Positions 34,455 through 44,334 of a DNA stretch of 64,000 nt are shown piece after piece. Location of the stretch: positions 4,180,001 through 4,244,000 of the forward strand of contig CP131056.1 of NCBI GenBank assembly GCA_030657355.1, read 5' to 3'. Numbering within the stretch: position 1 is the first letter of the stretch; every line of letters starts with the position of its first letter. The notes under the pieces are model-generated. The model was not told where the DNA came from and did not search any database. It saw only the letters and a list, made by a program, of their open reading frames with translations. Origin of the DNA: Radicibacter daui (GTDB lineage: Bacteria > Pseudomonadota > Alphaproteobacteria > Radicibacterales > Radicibacteraceae). The position numbers and the translations under genes are program-made.

Positions 34455-35627
34455 TCAGCGCCCGCCGAGGATGGCGATGTAATCGCTCACCCAGCGGCTA
34501 TATCCGACGCAGGTGCCCTGGCTTGCGCAGGAGGCAACCGGTGTGCGCCAGAAATGGATGCGGTCGAAATCGCCGGCACCATTGGTGGCGCAGCCCTCGT
34601 CGCCCAGCAGTTCGTTGCCCTTGCAGGCCGCCGGCACCGCCGGCACGGAGCCGAACCAGGCGGCAAGGTCACCCTGCAGCTTGGGCTCAAGCGAATGCTC
34701 CATCCACAGATAGGCGCAATTCGGATGCGGCGCGCTCACATGCATCATCGTGGTATCGGCCCAGCCCGTTGCCCCTTCGGAGGGGATGGTGCTGGCAACC
34801 GGCTTGCTTTCGCTCTTCAGCAGGTTGACCTGGAACGGCCAGGAGGAAGAGGCCACGACGCCTTCATTGGTGAAGTCATCCACCTGCACCATGGCGTCGT
34901 GCCAGTAGCGCTGGAGAATGTCGTGCTGGCCGCGCAGCAGGTCGAGCGCGGCAGCATATTGCTGCTCGTTCAGCTCATAGGGGTCCTTGATGCCGAGCTC
35001 GGGATTATGCGCCATCAGATAGAGCGCGGCGTCGGCAATGTAGATCGGGCCGTCAAAGGCCTGCACCCGTCCCTTGTTGGGCTTGCCATCGGGCAAATCC
35101 ATCGCCTTGAACACCACATCCCAGCTCGTGGGCGCGGTCTTGAAGATGTCGGTATTGTACATGAGGACGTTGGAGCCCCACTGGTAGGGCACGCCGTAAT
35201 GAACGCCATCCACCGTGTGCCAGGGCGCATTCTTGAGGCGCTCGTCCACCGTGGACCAGGACGGGATGAGAGCCGTGTTGATCGGCTGGACACGCTTGCC
35301 GGCGATGATGCGCAATGAAGCATCGCCCGACGCCGTCACCAGATCGAAACCGCCCTGGTTCATCAGCGTGACCATCTCATCGGAGGTGCCGGCGGTTTTC
35401 ACCTGCACCTTGCAGCCGGTTTCCTTTTCAAAACCGGTGACCCAGTCATAGGCCGCATCGGTTTCGCCGCGCTCGATATAGCCGGCCCAGGCCACGATAT
35501 CGACTTCGCCCTCACCGGGTCCGATCGAGGTCATCATGCCGGCGGCATGGGCGGCGGTAGTGGAAGATAGAGCCAGCGCAAGGCCAGCGAGCGCGGCGGT
35601 TGCCGCGATCCGGGTAGTCGTCCGCAT
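34455..35627 (-). CDS. ydcS: Polyamine-type ABC transporter substrate-binding protein
   Basis: A 390-residue periplasmic protein of the PotD/YdcS family with a signal peptide (ALAGLALALSSTTAAHA). Landmarks are VDIVAWAGYIERGETDAAYD, ELTGC-like FEKETGCKVQVKTAGTSDEM and the C-terminal FWRTPVASCASQGTCVGYSRW, which has a Cys pair also seen in YdcS proteins. It opens the operon, and a hairpin follows. Substrate most likely putrescine or a related amine given patD at the operon end. Confidence 0.92.
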   Translation of the reverse strand: MRTTTRIAATAALAGLALALSSTTAAHAAGMMTSIGPGEGEVDIVAWAGYIERGETDAAYDWVTGFEKETGCKVQVKTAGTSDEMVTLMNQGGFDLVTASGDASLRIIAGKRVQPINTALIPSWSTVDERLKNAPWHTVDGVHYGVPYQWGSNVLMYNTDIFKTAPTSWDVVFKAMDLPDGKPNKGRVQAFDGPIYIADAALYLMAHNPELGIKDPYELNEQQYAAALDLLRGQHDILQRYWHDAMVQVDDFTNEGVVASSSWPFQVNLLKSESKPVASTIPSEGATGWADTTMMHVSAPHPNCAYLWMEHSLEPKLQGDLAAWFGSVPAVPAACKGNELLGDEGCATNGAGDFDRIHFWRTPVASCASQGTCVGYSRWVSDYIAILGGR

Positions 35628-35796
35628 GAATCTCTCCCTGTTATGAGATTTCCGGTCGGAACCATATGAAGGAAGGACACGCGCGGGGATCAGCCGTGCC
35701 GGGTCATTGCCTGGCGCTTGTTTTCAAGCCGTAACCTTGCGGGCCGCTTCTGATCCTAGAATGAAGGGCTTCTGCCATCATTCGCCAGACGGAAAT

Positions 35797-36732
35797 TCAG
35801 AATGAAGATATCGGTTTTTCCGATACCTTTCCGCGCTCGCCCCGCTGCGGCTTGCCGATCTCGACAAAATCCTGGGCGATAGCGGAGAGCTTCGCCCCCT
35901 TGCGCCACACGATCCCCACCTTGACGCGCGGTAGCGGCTCCGAGGCCGGGCGCGCGTCGATACGATCACCTTCCAGCGACCAGGGGCGGTAGACGAGGGT
36001 GGGCAGGATGGTAATGCCGGCGCCCGTCGCCACCAGGCTGCGGACCGCCTCCACCGAGCGGGTGCGAAAGGCCGTACGGGGGCGAAAGCCGTGTTCGGTC
36101 CAGAAGGCCCGCGTCGTCTCCTCGATCTCGTCGAGATAGAGCACGATGTGCGGCTCGCGCGCCGCCTCCGCCAGCGCCACTTCCGGCAGGCGGGCAAGGC
36201 GGTGGCCGTGCGGCAGCCACACCTGATAGGCCTCCTCGCCGATCAGCTCGACCTGAAGCGCCGAGTCCACCTCGCCATCCGGCACCACCATCACGGCAAC
36301 ATCGAGCTCGCCGTTGATGAGCAGGTGCTGCAAATAGTCCCGGCTGTCTTCTACTGCCGAAACAGTAACGAGGGGGTTGGCGCGGCGATAGCGCGCCAGC
36401 AGGTCGGAGAAGACATACCCCGCGACCAGCGAGGTGACGCCGACATGAAGCTCCCCGCTTTGCGAGGGGCCTTCCTCCGCCAGCGCCTGCCTTGCGTCCG
36501 CCACGGTCTCCAGAATGCGGTTGGCGTGGCGCAGGAAGAGGCGCCCCTTGTGGCTGAGGCTCATGCCCCGGCCATGCCGCTCCACCAGCGCAAAGCCAAG
36601 ATCCGCCTCCAGTTCCTTTACGGCCTCGGTCACGGTGGACTGGGAGATGGAAAGCGCCTGCGCCGCCCCGGAAATGGAGCCGGCATCGGCAACGGCGATG
36701 AAGTACTGGAGCTGTCTGAGTTTGAATGCCAT
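35797..36732 (-). CDS. LysR-family regulator upstream of the ydc-like operon
   Basis: A 311-residue regulator with helix-turn-helix SISGAAQALSISQSTVTEAV near residues 18-37 and GMSLSHKGRLFL after it. It lies in the same direction as the ydcS-like gene, 169 bp upstream, and may control it, although E. coli uses a different regulator (YdcR, GntR/MocR type). The ATG at 36732 has a weak ribosome site; an upstream TTG at 36780 is possible. The effector is unknown. Confidence 0.88.
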   Translation of the reverse strand: MAFKLRQLQYFIAVADAGSISGAAQALSISQSTVTEAVKELEADLGFALVERHGRGMSLSHKGRLFLRHANRILETVADARQALAEEGPSQSGELHVGVTSLVAGYVFSDLLARYRRANPLVTVSAVEDSRDYLQHLLINGELDVAVMVVPDGEVDSALQVELIGEEAYQVWLPHGHRLARLPEVALAEAAREPHIVLYLDEIEETTRAFWTEHGFRPRTAFRTRSVEAVRSLVATGAGITILPTLVYRPWSLEGDRIDARPASEPLPRVKVGIVWRKGAKLSAIAQDFVEIGKPQRGERGKVSEKPISSF

Positions 36733-36820
36733 GAGGCGGCAAAATAGCAGTTTGCGTCGGGCTTGGAAGCGTCGCGACAACCAATACGCTAAAAGATGTA
36801 ATTATCAGCCGACGAAGTAT

Positions 36821-36838
36821 TTACCGCAAATTTTATTA
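36821..36838 (+). promoter_or_regulatory. Element shared upstream of both chemoreceptor genes (copy 1)
   Basis: TTACCGCAAATTTTATTA, 154 bp before the first chemoreceptor start, differs by one base from the copy at 39165-39182, which is 166 bp before the second. It sits in an AT-rich stretch and may be a promoter or operator kept in both copies. It does not match the flagellar sigma-28 consensus. Confidence 0.5.
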
Positions 36839-36991
36839 GAAAATGCGTAAATCTCTAAAATCGATCTGCATAGCAAACGGTAAATAAATGCATAACAATT
36901 TGTTCCTGTTATAAACTATGTCCGGCACGCACTTGCCTGGCACCCGCTGACCGGAAGTCCCCGGATCACTGGATGCCCTTTGCTCTCCATC

Positions 36992-39085
36992 ATGAAAGCA
37001 GTGATCCAGATGTTCCGCTCTTCCGTTCTCCGCCTCCTTGTAACGTTACAGGGGGTCATGCTCGCCGGCCTTATCGTTGCAGTCGGCTTCATTGCGCTTT
37101 CCTCGTGGAACCGCATGCTGCTCGCCTCCGACACGCTGACCGCCGCCAAGGCAGACCAGGCCCTTTTCCAGCTGGCCGTGGGGCTGCGCAATCATTCCGG
37201 CCCGATGCAGACTCATGCGATTTCGGATGACGATCCGCATAGCTTCATCGATCCCGAGATGGAGAAGGTGAAGACGGAGTACGAAACCGCCCTCAAGATC
37301 ATGGCCGGTACCAAGGCCATGCCCGCGCGGGAAAAAATGGTCGAGGTAACCCAGGCCAAATGGGCCGACATGCAGTCCAAGCAGAAGCTGCTCGACGACC
37401 AGCTGGCCCTGCCCAAGGCCCAGCGCAGCGCGGCCGCCTTTGCCCCGTGGCAGAACGCCCTGCGCGCCATTTCCAGCCAGATCAGCGACAGCACCGTCGG
37501 TCTCAGCAACACGCTGCGCATGATGGACCCCTACGCCGCCGAGTTCGTGCAGATCCGCCGCCTCGCCTGGCAGGTGCGTGATCGCTTCGGCGCCCAGTGC
37601 TCGACGCTGCGTCCCTACATTGCCGCCAGCAAGCCGCTGGGAGAGGGCGCCGCCGAATGGAACGGTCAGGTCGCCGTCTACAAGGCCGCGCTTGCCAGCA
37701 TGGATGAGTTCCTGAAGCGCGACGGCGTCGATCCGGAAATCGCGTCAGGCTTCCAGGCCGCCCGTACGGCTACGGCCGACGCACAGAAGCAGATGGATGC
37801 CTGGGTTGCCGGCTTCGACAACAGCGGCAAGCCGGCAGTCGAGGCCACCCAGTTCACCGCCGTCTGCAACAGCCCCTTCGACAGCATCGTCAACATTGCC
37901 TACATGGCGCTCGACAAGGCCATCGCAGTTGCAGCGAATGCCCGCCACAAGGCGCTGGTCATCGCCATCAGCAGCTCGGTTGCCCTCGTCGCCGCCATCG
38001 CCCTCGGCATCGTCATGCTGGTATCGCTGCGTCGCCGCTTCTCGATCCCGATCTCGAAGCTGATGCAGGCTGTCTCCCTCCTCTCCAAGCATCAGTACGA
38101 CACGCCGCTGGAGCAGGCAGCCAATCCGGACGAACTCGGCCATCTGAGCGAAGCGCTGGAAGCAATGCGTGTCAGCGCTCTCGACGCCCAGCGCCTGTCG
38201 CGCGAATCGGCCGACCGCCAGGCCCGTGAAGCCGAGCGGGGCCGCCGCCTGCAGGAGATGTGCGGCAAGTTCGAAAGCTCGGTTCGCAGTGTGCTCGGCG
38301 CTTTCGGCGCCACCACGGAAGGCCTGCGGGGCACCGCTTCGCAGATGGGCTCGCTCGCCAGCGGCTCCAGCGCCCAGGCCGATGCCGCCTCGCGCAGCGC
38401 AGATCGTGTCGGCAGCAACGTGCAGACGGTTGCCGCGGCAACGGAGGAGCTTTCTGCCTCCATTGGCGAGATCAGCCGCCGTGTTACCACCAGCGCCACC
38501 GGCGCGAAGAATGCAGTGGACGAGGTTGAGCGCACCACCCGCACCTTCGACGGCCTTGTCGCCTCGGCCCAGAAGATCGGCGATGTGGTGGAGCTTATCC
38601 GTGGCATTGCCGAGCAGACCAACCTGCTGGCGCTGAACGCCACCATCGAGGCCGCCCGTGCCGGCGAAGCCGGCAAGGGCTTTGCCGTGGTGGCGCAGGA
38701 GGTCAAGAACCTCGCCGGCCACACTGCCCGCGCCACGCAGGAAATCTCCGATCAGGTCTCGGAGATCCAGTCCAGCACCAGCTCGGCCCTCAGTGCCATC
38801 CAGACCGTCTCCCGCTCGATCACCAAGATCAGTGAGGACAGCTCGGCCATCGCCGCGGCGGTGGAAGAGCAGGGTGCGGCGACCGGCGAAATCTCCAACG
38901 GTATCCAGCAGACCGCCCAGGGCACCAGCGAAGTGACGACCGCCATCGCTTCCGTCGCCGATGCCAGCCGCCAGACCGGCGAGGCGGCAACCGCCGTCAA
39001 CAGCGCGGTCGAGGAGATGGTGCGCGAGCAGCAGAACCTGGAGCAGGCCGTCGGCGGTTTCCTGGCCGATATCCAGGCGGCCTGA
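36992..39085 (+). CDS. Methyl-accepting chemotaxis protein, first tandem copy
   Basis: A receptor of about 697 residues. One membrane helix near residues 15-40 ([18 protein letters not shown]) and a second near residues 325-350 ([19 protein letters not shown]) flank a periplasmic helical sensor domain of nearly 300 residues. A HAMP domain follows and then the signalling domain with the conserved hairpin tip [20 protein letters not shown] around residues 535-555. The C-terminus lacks a CheR-binding pentapeptide. The ATG at 36992 has no strong ribosome site; a TTG lies four codons upstream. The next gene is a paralogue. Confidence 0.93.
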   Translation: MKAVIQMFRSSVLRLLVTLQGVMLAGLIVAVGFIALSSWNRMLLASDTLTAAKADQALFQLAVGLRNHSGPMQTHAISDDDPHSFIDPEMEKVKTEYETALKIMAGTKAMPAREKMVEVTQAKWADMQSKQKLLDDQLALPKAQRSAAAFAPWQNALRAISSQISDSTVGLSNTLRMMDPYAAEFVQIRRLAWQVRDRFGAQCSTLRPYIAASKPLGEGAAEWNGQVAVYKAALASMDEFLKRDGVDPEIASGFQAARTATADAQKQMDAWVAGFDNSGKPAVEATQFTAVCNSPFDSIVNIAYMALDKAIAVAANARHKALVIAISSSVALVAAIALGIVMLVSLRRRFSIPISKLMQAVSLLSKHQYDTPLEQAANPDELGHLSEALEAMRVSALDAQRLSRESADRQAREAERGRRLQEMCGKFESSVRSVLGAFGATTEGLRGTASQMGSLASGSSAQADAASRSADRVGSNVQTVAAATEELSASIGEISRRVTTSATGAKNAVDEVERTTRTFDGLVASAQKIGDVVELIRGIAEQTNLLALNATIEAARAGEAGKGFAVVAQEVKNLAGHTARATQEISDQVSEIQSSTSSALSAIQTVSRSITKISEDSSAIAAAVEEQGAATGEISNGIQQTAQGTSEVTTAIASVADASRQTGEAATAVNSAVEEMVREQQNLEQAVGGFLADIQAA
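38191..38371 (+). repeat. Near-identical segment shared by the two chemoreceptor genes
   Basis: Positions 38191-38371 and 40529-40709 match at all but one position by eye (C at 38245 against A at 40583). They encode the end of HAMP and the start of the signalling domain. High similarity continues to the gene ends, while the sensor domains differ more. This suggests recent duplication or gene conversion. Confidence 0.85.
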
Positions 39086-39105
39086 CCCGCCCTTCCCGTC
39101 AGTTA

Positions 39106-39140
39106 AAAAAGCGCGGCCTGAGCTTCAGGCCGCGCTTTTT
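39106..39140 (+). terminator. Terminator after the first chemoreceptor
   Basis: GCGCGGCCTGA pairs with TCAGGCCGCGC (11 bp, loop GCT), extended by A and T runs; TTTTT follows. The two receptors are therefore probably separate transcripts. Confidence 0.93.
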
Positions 39141-39164
39141 CTTTGGCCGACAGGGTTCCGCGAC

Positions 39165-39182
39165 TTACTGCAAATTTTATTA
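39165..39182 (+). promoter_or_regulatory. Element shared upstream of both chemoreceptor genes (copy 2)
   Basis: TTACTGCAAATTTTATTA, one base different from the copy at 36821-36838. It lies directly after the first receptor's terminator, 166 bp before the second receptor start. Confidence 0.5.
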
Positions 39183-39347
39183 CCCAGCCCGGAAACCTAT
39201 AACCTTGGTTGCGGCAATTAACTCGCACAATCGCCCAAAGATTGGGCCTTCCCATTGAAATAACTGGATATTCACCGCCGGTAGCTGCTGGCCGACAAGC
39301 CGGGCCGTCGGATGCTCCGCCTCTCCGGCAGAAAGCGCAAATCCCCG

Positions 39348-41423
39348 ATGTTTCACTCTTCCGTGCTTCGCCTGCTTGCGACCTTGCAGGGCATCATGCT
39401 CGCCGGTCTCATCATCGCCGTCGGCTTCATCGCAGCCTCCTCCTGGGACAGCATGCTGCGCGCCTCCGATACGCTGGAAGCCGCCAACGCCGACCGTGCG
39501 CTGTTCGAGCTGGCAGTCAATCTGCGCGCCCATTCCGGCCCGATGCTGACCCATGTGATTTCGGATGACGATCCCAAGGCCTTCACCGATCCCGAAATGG
39601 CGAAGATGACGGGGGAGTATCAGACGGCTCTCAAGATCATGGCCGAGACCGACGCCATGCCCGAGAACAAGAAGATGGCCGCCGCGACCAAGGGCAAATG
39701 GGATGAAATGCTGGCCAGCCAGACGCTGCTCGATCAGCAGATGGCCCTGCCCCGCGGTGAGCGCCGTCCGGCGGCCATTGCGCCCTGGCAGGATGCACTG
39801 CGCGCCGTCTCAACCCAGATCAGCGAAAGCACCATCGGTCTCAGCAACGCCCTGCGCATGATGAATCCATCGGCCGCCGAGTTCGTGCAGGTCCGCCGCC
39901 TGGCCTGGCAGGTCCGCGACCGGCTGGGGGCCCAGTGCTCGGCCCTGCGACCCTTCATCGCCACCAGCAGGCCGATGGGCGATGCCGCGGCGGCCTGGAC
40001 AGGTATCGTCGCCGTATACAAGGCCGCCTTCGTCAATCTGGACGAGTTTTTACAGCGCCCCGGCGTCGATCCCGAACTGCTCGCCACCGCCAGGGCCGCC
40101 CGCACGGCCACTTTCGATGCCCAGAAGCAGATGGATGCGTGGGTTGCCGGCTTCGACAACAGCGGCAAACCGGCCGCCGATACTGCCACCTTCACCGCTG
40201 TGTGCAACGGCCCCTTCGACAGTGTTGTCGCGGTGGCCTACATGGCGCTCGACAAGGCGATCGATGTGGCGGCGCACGCCCGCAACAAGGCACTGACCAT
40301 TGCCCTCATCAGCTCCGCCGCCCTGGTGGTTACCCTCGGCCTTGGCCTTGTCGCGATGCTGGCGCTACGCCGGCGCTTCTCCCGGCCGATCTCCAGCCTC
40401 ATGCAGGCCGTCGCCCGACTGTCAAAGCAGCAATACGACCAGCCGCTCGACAAGGCGACCAACCCCGATGAGCTGGGCCAGTTGAACAAGGCGCTTGAGA
40501 GCATGCGTGTCAGTGCTCTTGAAGCCCGGCGCCTGTCGCGCGAATCGGCCGACCGCCAGGCCCGTGAAGCCGAGCGGGGCCGACGCCTGCAGGAGATGTG
40601 CGGCAAGTTCGAAAGCTCGGTTCGCAGTGTGCTCGGCGCTTTCGGCGCCACCACGGAAGGCCTGCGGGGCACCGCTTCGCAGATGGGCTCGCTCGCCAGC
40701 GGCTCCAGCACCCAGGCCGAGGCGGCGACCCGCAGCGCGGCCCGTGTCGGCAACAATGTGCAGACGGTTGCCGCGGCAACGGAGGAGCTTTCCACCTCTA
40801 TCGGCGAGATCAGCAGTCGCGTCGCAACAAGCGCTACTGGCGCGAAGAATGCGGTGGACGAGGTTGAGCGCACCACCCGCACCTTCGACGGTCTGGTTAC
40901 CTCCGCCCAGAAGATCGGCGACGTGGTGGAGCTCATCCGCGGCATTGCCGAGCAGACCAACCTGCTGGCGCTGAATGCCACCATCGAGGCCGCCCGTGCC
41001 GGTGAGGCCGGCAAGGGCTTTGCCGTGGTGGCGCAGGAGGTCAAGAACCTTGCCGGCCACACTGCCCGCGCCACGCAGGAAATCTCCGATCAGGTCTCGG
41101 AGATCCAGTCCAGCACCAACTCCGCCCTCAGCGCCATCCAGACCGTCTCCCGCTCGATCGCCAAGATCAGCGAGGACAGCTCGGCCATTGCCGCGGCGGT
41201 GGAAGAGCAGGGTGCGGCGACTGGCGAAATCTCCAATGGCATCCAGCAGACCGCCCAGGGTGCCAGCGAAGTGACGACCGCCATCAGCTCGGTCGCCGAT
41301 GCCAGCCGCCAGACCGGCGAGGCGGCAACCGCCGTCAACAGCGCGGTCGAGGAGATGGTGCGCGAGCAGCAGAACCTGGAGCAGGCCGTCGGCGGTTTTC
41401 TTGCTGACATTCAGGCCGCCTGA
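39348..41423 (+). CDS. Methyl-accepting chemotaxis protein, second tandem copy
   Basis: A receptor of about 691 residues with the same plan as the first: membrane helix near residues 10-35, a large helical periplasmic domain, a second helix near residues 318-343 ([20 protein letters not shown]), HAMP and signalling domain with the [20 protein letters not shown] tip. The sensor domains keep blocks such as [17 protein letters not shown] but differ widely elsewhere, which suggests different or tuned ligands. The start at 39348 was chosen because [10 protein letters not shown] aligns with the first copy. Confidence 0.93.
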   Translation: MFHSSVLRLLATLQGIMLAGLIIAVGFIAASSWDSMLRASDTLEAANADRALFELAVNLRAHSGPMLTHVISDDDPKAFTDPEMAKMTGEYQTALKIMAETDAMPENKKMAAATKGKWDEMLASQTLLDQQMALPRGERRPAAIAPWQDALRAVSTQISESTIGLSNALRMMNPSAAEFVQVRRLAWQVRDRLGAQCSALRPFIATSRPMGDAAAAWTGIVAVYKAAFVNLDEFLQRPGVDPELLATARAARTATFDAQKQMDAWVAGFDNSGKPAADTATFTAVCNGPFDSVVAVAYMALDKAIDVAAHARNKALTIALISSAALVVTLGLGLVAMLALRRRFSRPISSLMQAVARLSKQQYDQPLDKATNPDELGQLNKALESMRVSALEARRLSRESADRQAREAERGRRLQEMCGKFESSVRSVLGAFGATTEGLRGTASQMGSLASGSSTQAEAATRSAARVGNNVQTVAAATEELSTSIGEISSRVATSATGAKNAVDEVERTTRTFDGLVTSAQKIGDVVELIRGIAEQTNLLALNATIEAARAGEAGKGFAVVAQEVKNLAGHTARATQEISDQVSEIQSSTNSALSAIQTVSRSIAKISEDSSAIAAAVEEQGAATGEISNGIQQTAQGASEVTTAISSVADASRQTGEAATAVNSAVEEMVREQQNLEQAVGGFLADIQAA

Positions 41424-41444
41424 TCCGCCCGGAATTCACCGGTT

Positions 41445-41479
41445 AAAAAGCACGCTCCGGCTTCCGGAGCGTGCTTTTT
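41445..41479 (+). terminator. Terminator after the second chemoreceptor
   Basis: GCACGCTCCGG pairs with CCGGAGCGTGC (11 bp, loop CTT), preceded by AAAAA and followed by TTTTT. Confidence 0.93.
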
Positions 41480-41579
41480 GTTCTGCGCTTGATAAAAAGC
41501 TCGCCCAGCGTGCAGGCGCGTAATCATAATGGGGCAAGATTGATTTGTTGCCGCGCCCGAAAGCCCGCCTGCCCCGCCG

Positions 41580-43397
41580 ATGGCCAAAAAAACCAGTTTC
41601 GAACTTTATGTGCTCGACGGGCGCCAGTGGCGCTTCGAGAAAGCTGCCGATGGCAGCGGCCGGGCTCAGCTGACAGAGCTTGCGCGCTCGCTTGACGGCG
41701 GCGGCAAGACCGTTGTGCTGCTCAAGGAAGTGCTCGACGCCAGTGGCGTGAGCCAGGAATCCGTTGTCTTCAAGAGCAAGGCGGCAACCGGACAGCTCCC
41801 GGGCTTTGGCCAGCGCAGTGGCGCGGCCGTCAGTTCCCCCCGCCCCGGCCCCGCCGAACGCGGCTTCACCCCGCCACTCTCGCCCGCTGCGCAGGCAGAA
41901 GCCGAAGCGCAGATGGAAGCAGCGCAGGAGGCCGCCCAGGCCGAACGCCGTTCCGCCAAGGCAGCGGAAGTGGAAGAGGGGCTGGTGCGCGTTGCCCTGA
42001 TGGGTGTGCTTGCCGCCGTCATTGCGCTTGCCATTGCCGCCCCGGTGGGCGCCGGCGTCTATTTCGCCCTCGGCTGGTCAGCCTCGCACCTGCACTATCT
42101 GCCACCGGGTGGCCCTACCCCCTGGGTCTATGGCACCTTCATCGTCGTAGCGCTCGCCGTCTTCATCCGCGTGGCACGGCGGCTGACGGAGCGTAATGTC
42201 AAGCTCACCACCGCCGCTGAAGCCGTTCCCGCCACAGCGATGCCAACGGAGCAGACCCCGCCGGAAAAACCACGCTCCCGCCGCCGCAAGAAGGCCGAAC
42301 CGGTACCCGAGGCCTTCGACGCCGACCTGCTGGCCGAGCTTAGCGCGCCGACGCGCGAGCGGGTGCCCGAGATGGCGGCCGAAGCACCGCCCCCTGCCAC
42401 GGCAAGAAGCCGCCCCATGCCGGCGCCAATGGCCTCCGCACAAGTCGAGCCGACAGCGCCGCCGGTGCCGGCCCAGGCTGCCCCGCCAGCACTGAGCCCG
42501 GCGGCGCTGCGCGCCGAACATGACCTCATCCAGTTCATCGGCACCTCACTGCGCCAGGCCCGCAATCAGGTCCGCAAGATCGACCGCATGACGCGCTTTG
42601 GCCTCATGCTTTATTTCGGCGCCGGCGGCGCGGCGGCCTGCGAACATCACGATGCCCGGCCGACAGAGCGGGCTGACATCCTTGGCCGACATCTCGCCAA
42701 GTTCGGCTTCAGCCCGGAAAAGGCCCAGCACTTTGCCGGCAACATGGAAGAGTACATGCGCGACGAGCGCAATGCGGAGATGGGCAGGGCGGGCACGGAT
42801 GCCATGAATGCCTATCTCGCCGGCAGCACTGCCGCCGCCGCCGCCGCCATCCTGCCGGCGCTCTCCTTCTGGGGAGAGCCGGCCACCAAACGCCAGGCGA
42901 GCGCACCGGTCACCATCCTTTTCACCGATATCGTCGGCTCGACGGAACTGACGCAGCGGCTTGGCGACCAGTCGGCCCAGTCACTCATCCATCTGCACAA
43001 CGCCATCGCGCGCGGCGCCCTGCAGCTCTATGCCGGCAATGAGGTTAAACACACCGGCGACGGGTTGATGGCCACGTTCGACAAACCGGAAACCGCCGTG
43101 CGCGCCGCGCTTGCCATGCAGGCGCAGTTTGCCGGTGAGCGCCAGCGGTCGACCGGAGCCACCTTGCATGTGCGTATCGGCATCCATACCGGTATCGCCA
43201 TCCGCGAGGAGAACGACCTTTTCGGCAGCCCGGTTCAGCTGACCCGCCGCCTCGTCGATGCCGCCCCGGCAGACGGCATCATGGTTTCCGCCGCCGTGAG
43301 GCGGGAAGCGAGCGGTATGGACGCCCGTTTCGCCCCGGCCGGCACCAAGCAGCTCAAGGGCTTCGTCGAGCCGGTCGAGACCTTTACCGTTTCGTGA
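41580..43397 (+). CDS. Membrane-bound class III adenylate/guanylate cyclase
   Basis: A 605-residue protein. Residues 1-70 are a small soluble N-terminal domain I do not recognise; a charged Ala/Glu-rich stretch follows; two membrane helices lie near residues 142-165 and 185-200; then a Pro/Ala-rich linker, a helical region (about 310-430) and a C-terminal catalytic domain from about residue 440. The cyclase core shows the first metal Asp in LFTDIVGSTELTQRL, the second in KHTGDGLMATF, and IGIHTGIAIREENDLFGSPV. This should make cAMP or cGMP at the inner membrane. The input signal is unknown. Confidence 0.88.
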   Translation: MAKKTSFELYVLDGRQWRFEKAADGSGRAQLTELARSLDGGGKTVVLLKEVLDASGVSQESVVFKSKAATGQLPGFGQRSGAAVSSPRPGPAERGFTPPLSPAAQAEAEAQMEAAQEAAQAERRSAKAAEVEEGLVRVALMGVLAAVIALAIAAPVGAGVYFALGWSASHLHYLPPGGPTPWVYGTFIVVALAVFIRVARRLTERNVKLTTAAEAVPATAMPTEQTPPEKPRSRRRKKAEPVPEAFDADLLAELSAPTRERVPEMAAEAPPPATARSRPMPAPMASAQVEPTAPPVPAQAAPPALSPAALRAEHDLIQFIGTSLRQARNQVRKIDRMTRFGLMLYFGAGGAAACEHHDARPTERADILGRHLAKFGFSPEKAQHFAGNMEEYMRDERNAEMGRAGTDAMNAYLAGSTAAAAAAILPALSFWGEPATKRQASAPVTILFTDIVGSTELTQRLGDQSAQSLIHLHNAIARGALQLYAGNEVKHTGDGLMATFDKPETAVRAALAMQAQFAGERQRSTGATLHVRIGIHTGIAIREENDLFGSPVQLTRRLVDAAPADGIMVSAAVRREASGMDARFAPAGTKQLKGFVEPVETFTVS

Positions 43398-43423
43398 GAC
43401 CTGTCGGGGCTTGTTGCCCGACC

Positions 43424-44314
43424 TTATTGCAGGGTCGCCCGGCTGCGTTCCAGCCCGCCCCGAACCATCGCCTCGCAATCGGCGGCAAGGCGCTTGCGCC
43501 CGCCTTCATAGCCATTGGCCTCGAGCGAGGGGTGGAAGATGATCCGCACCGTCGCGCCCGGCAGGCGGAAGGCCCGCAGCAGATGCGGAAAGAAATCCAT
43601 GTCCGCATACCAGCCATAGAGCCCGGTCAACTGCTCCACGATCGGCCGGCCATCGGCAAGGCGCTCATAGACGACGCTGACGGGCTGCACCAGAAGACTG
43701 CCGTCGCGCCCTACCGCTTCGGCAAGGGCAAACAGGCTGGATTTGAAGGGCAGCACGCCGGTACCGTCGCTGGAAGTTCCCTCAGGGAAAACCACCAGCC
43801 GTTCGCCAGCCTTGATGTGGCTGCCAAGCAGCTCGGTCTGCTCCCGTGCCGCCGCCGGCCGCCGGTCGATGAAGACGGTACGGGCAATCCTGGCCATCCA
43901 GCCGAAGACGGGCCAGCCTTCCACTTCCGATTTCGCAACGAAGACCAGCGGTGTCACCGTCTCCATCGCCAGAATATCGAAATAGGAAATATGGTTGGAG
44001 ACGATGAGCGTCGGCCGCCTTGCCTCCGGCACCCCTTCGGTCACCACGTGCACGCCGAGCAGCCACAGCACGATGCGGCAATAACGCTGGGTCCACAGAT
44101 CGATGCCGCGCTTGCGTCGCTTTTCGGCAAGGAGCCCGCAGACGATCAGCACCGGTGACATCAGGAGAAAGAAGGCAAGACGCGGCACACCGCGCCACAG
44201 GCTGCCATTGGGCAGCCCGCTTTGTTCAGCCGGCGAGGCCTCCCTGCTGCCCGCAACTGGGGCAGGATCGGAAAGCGTGCTTTGCTGCGGGTTGCTATCG
44301 GTAGAGATGGTCAA
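43424..44314 (-). CDS. olsA: Lyso-ornithine lipid / lysophospholipid O-acyltransferase (PlsC type)
   Basis: A 296-residue membrane acyltransferase with the catalytic NHxxxxD motif as SNHISYFDILAM (His108, Asp113) and the FPEGTSSDGT block at 177-186. One hydrophobic segment lies near residues 45-62. PlsC proteins acylate lysophosphatidate; OlsA members add the second acyl chain to lyso-ornithine lipid. The gene directly follows olsB with 20 bp between them, which favours the OlsA role. Whether it also acts on lysophosphatidate is open. Confidence 0.8.
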   Translation of the reverse strand: MTISTDSNPQQSTLSDPAPVAGSREASPAEQSGLPNGSLWRGVPRLAFFLLMSPVLIVCGLLAEKRRKRGIDLWTQRYCRIVLWLLGVHVVTEGVPEARRPTLIVSNHISYFDILAMETVTPLVFVAKSEVEGWPVFGWMARIARTVFIDRRPAAAREQTELLGSHIKAGERLVVFPEGTSSDGTGVLPFKSSLFALAEAVGRDGSLLVQPVSVVYERLADGRPIVEQLTGLYGWYADMDFFPHLLRAFRLPGATVRIIFHPSLEANGYEGGRKRLAADCEAMVRGGLERSRATLQ

Positions 44315-44334
44315 GGTCCGGGAGGCTTCGGGGC

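Noticed and set aside
38191-41423. The chemoreceptor repeat as an insertion sequence or phage duplication
   Set aside because: The similarity is confined to homologous coding domains in register; no transposase, terminal repeats or target duplications are seen.
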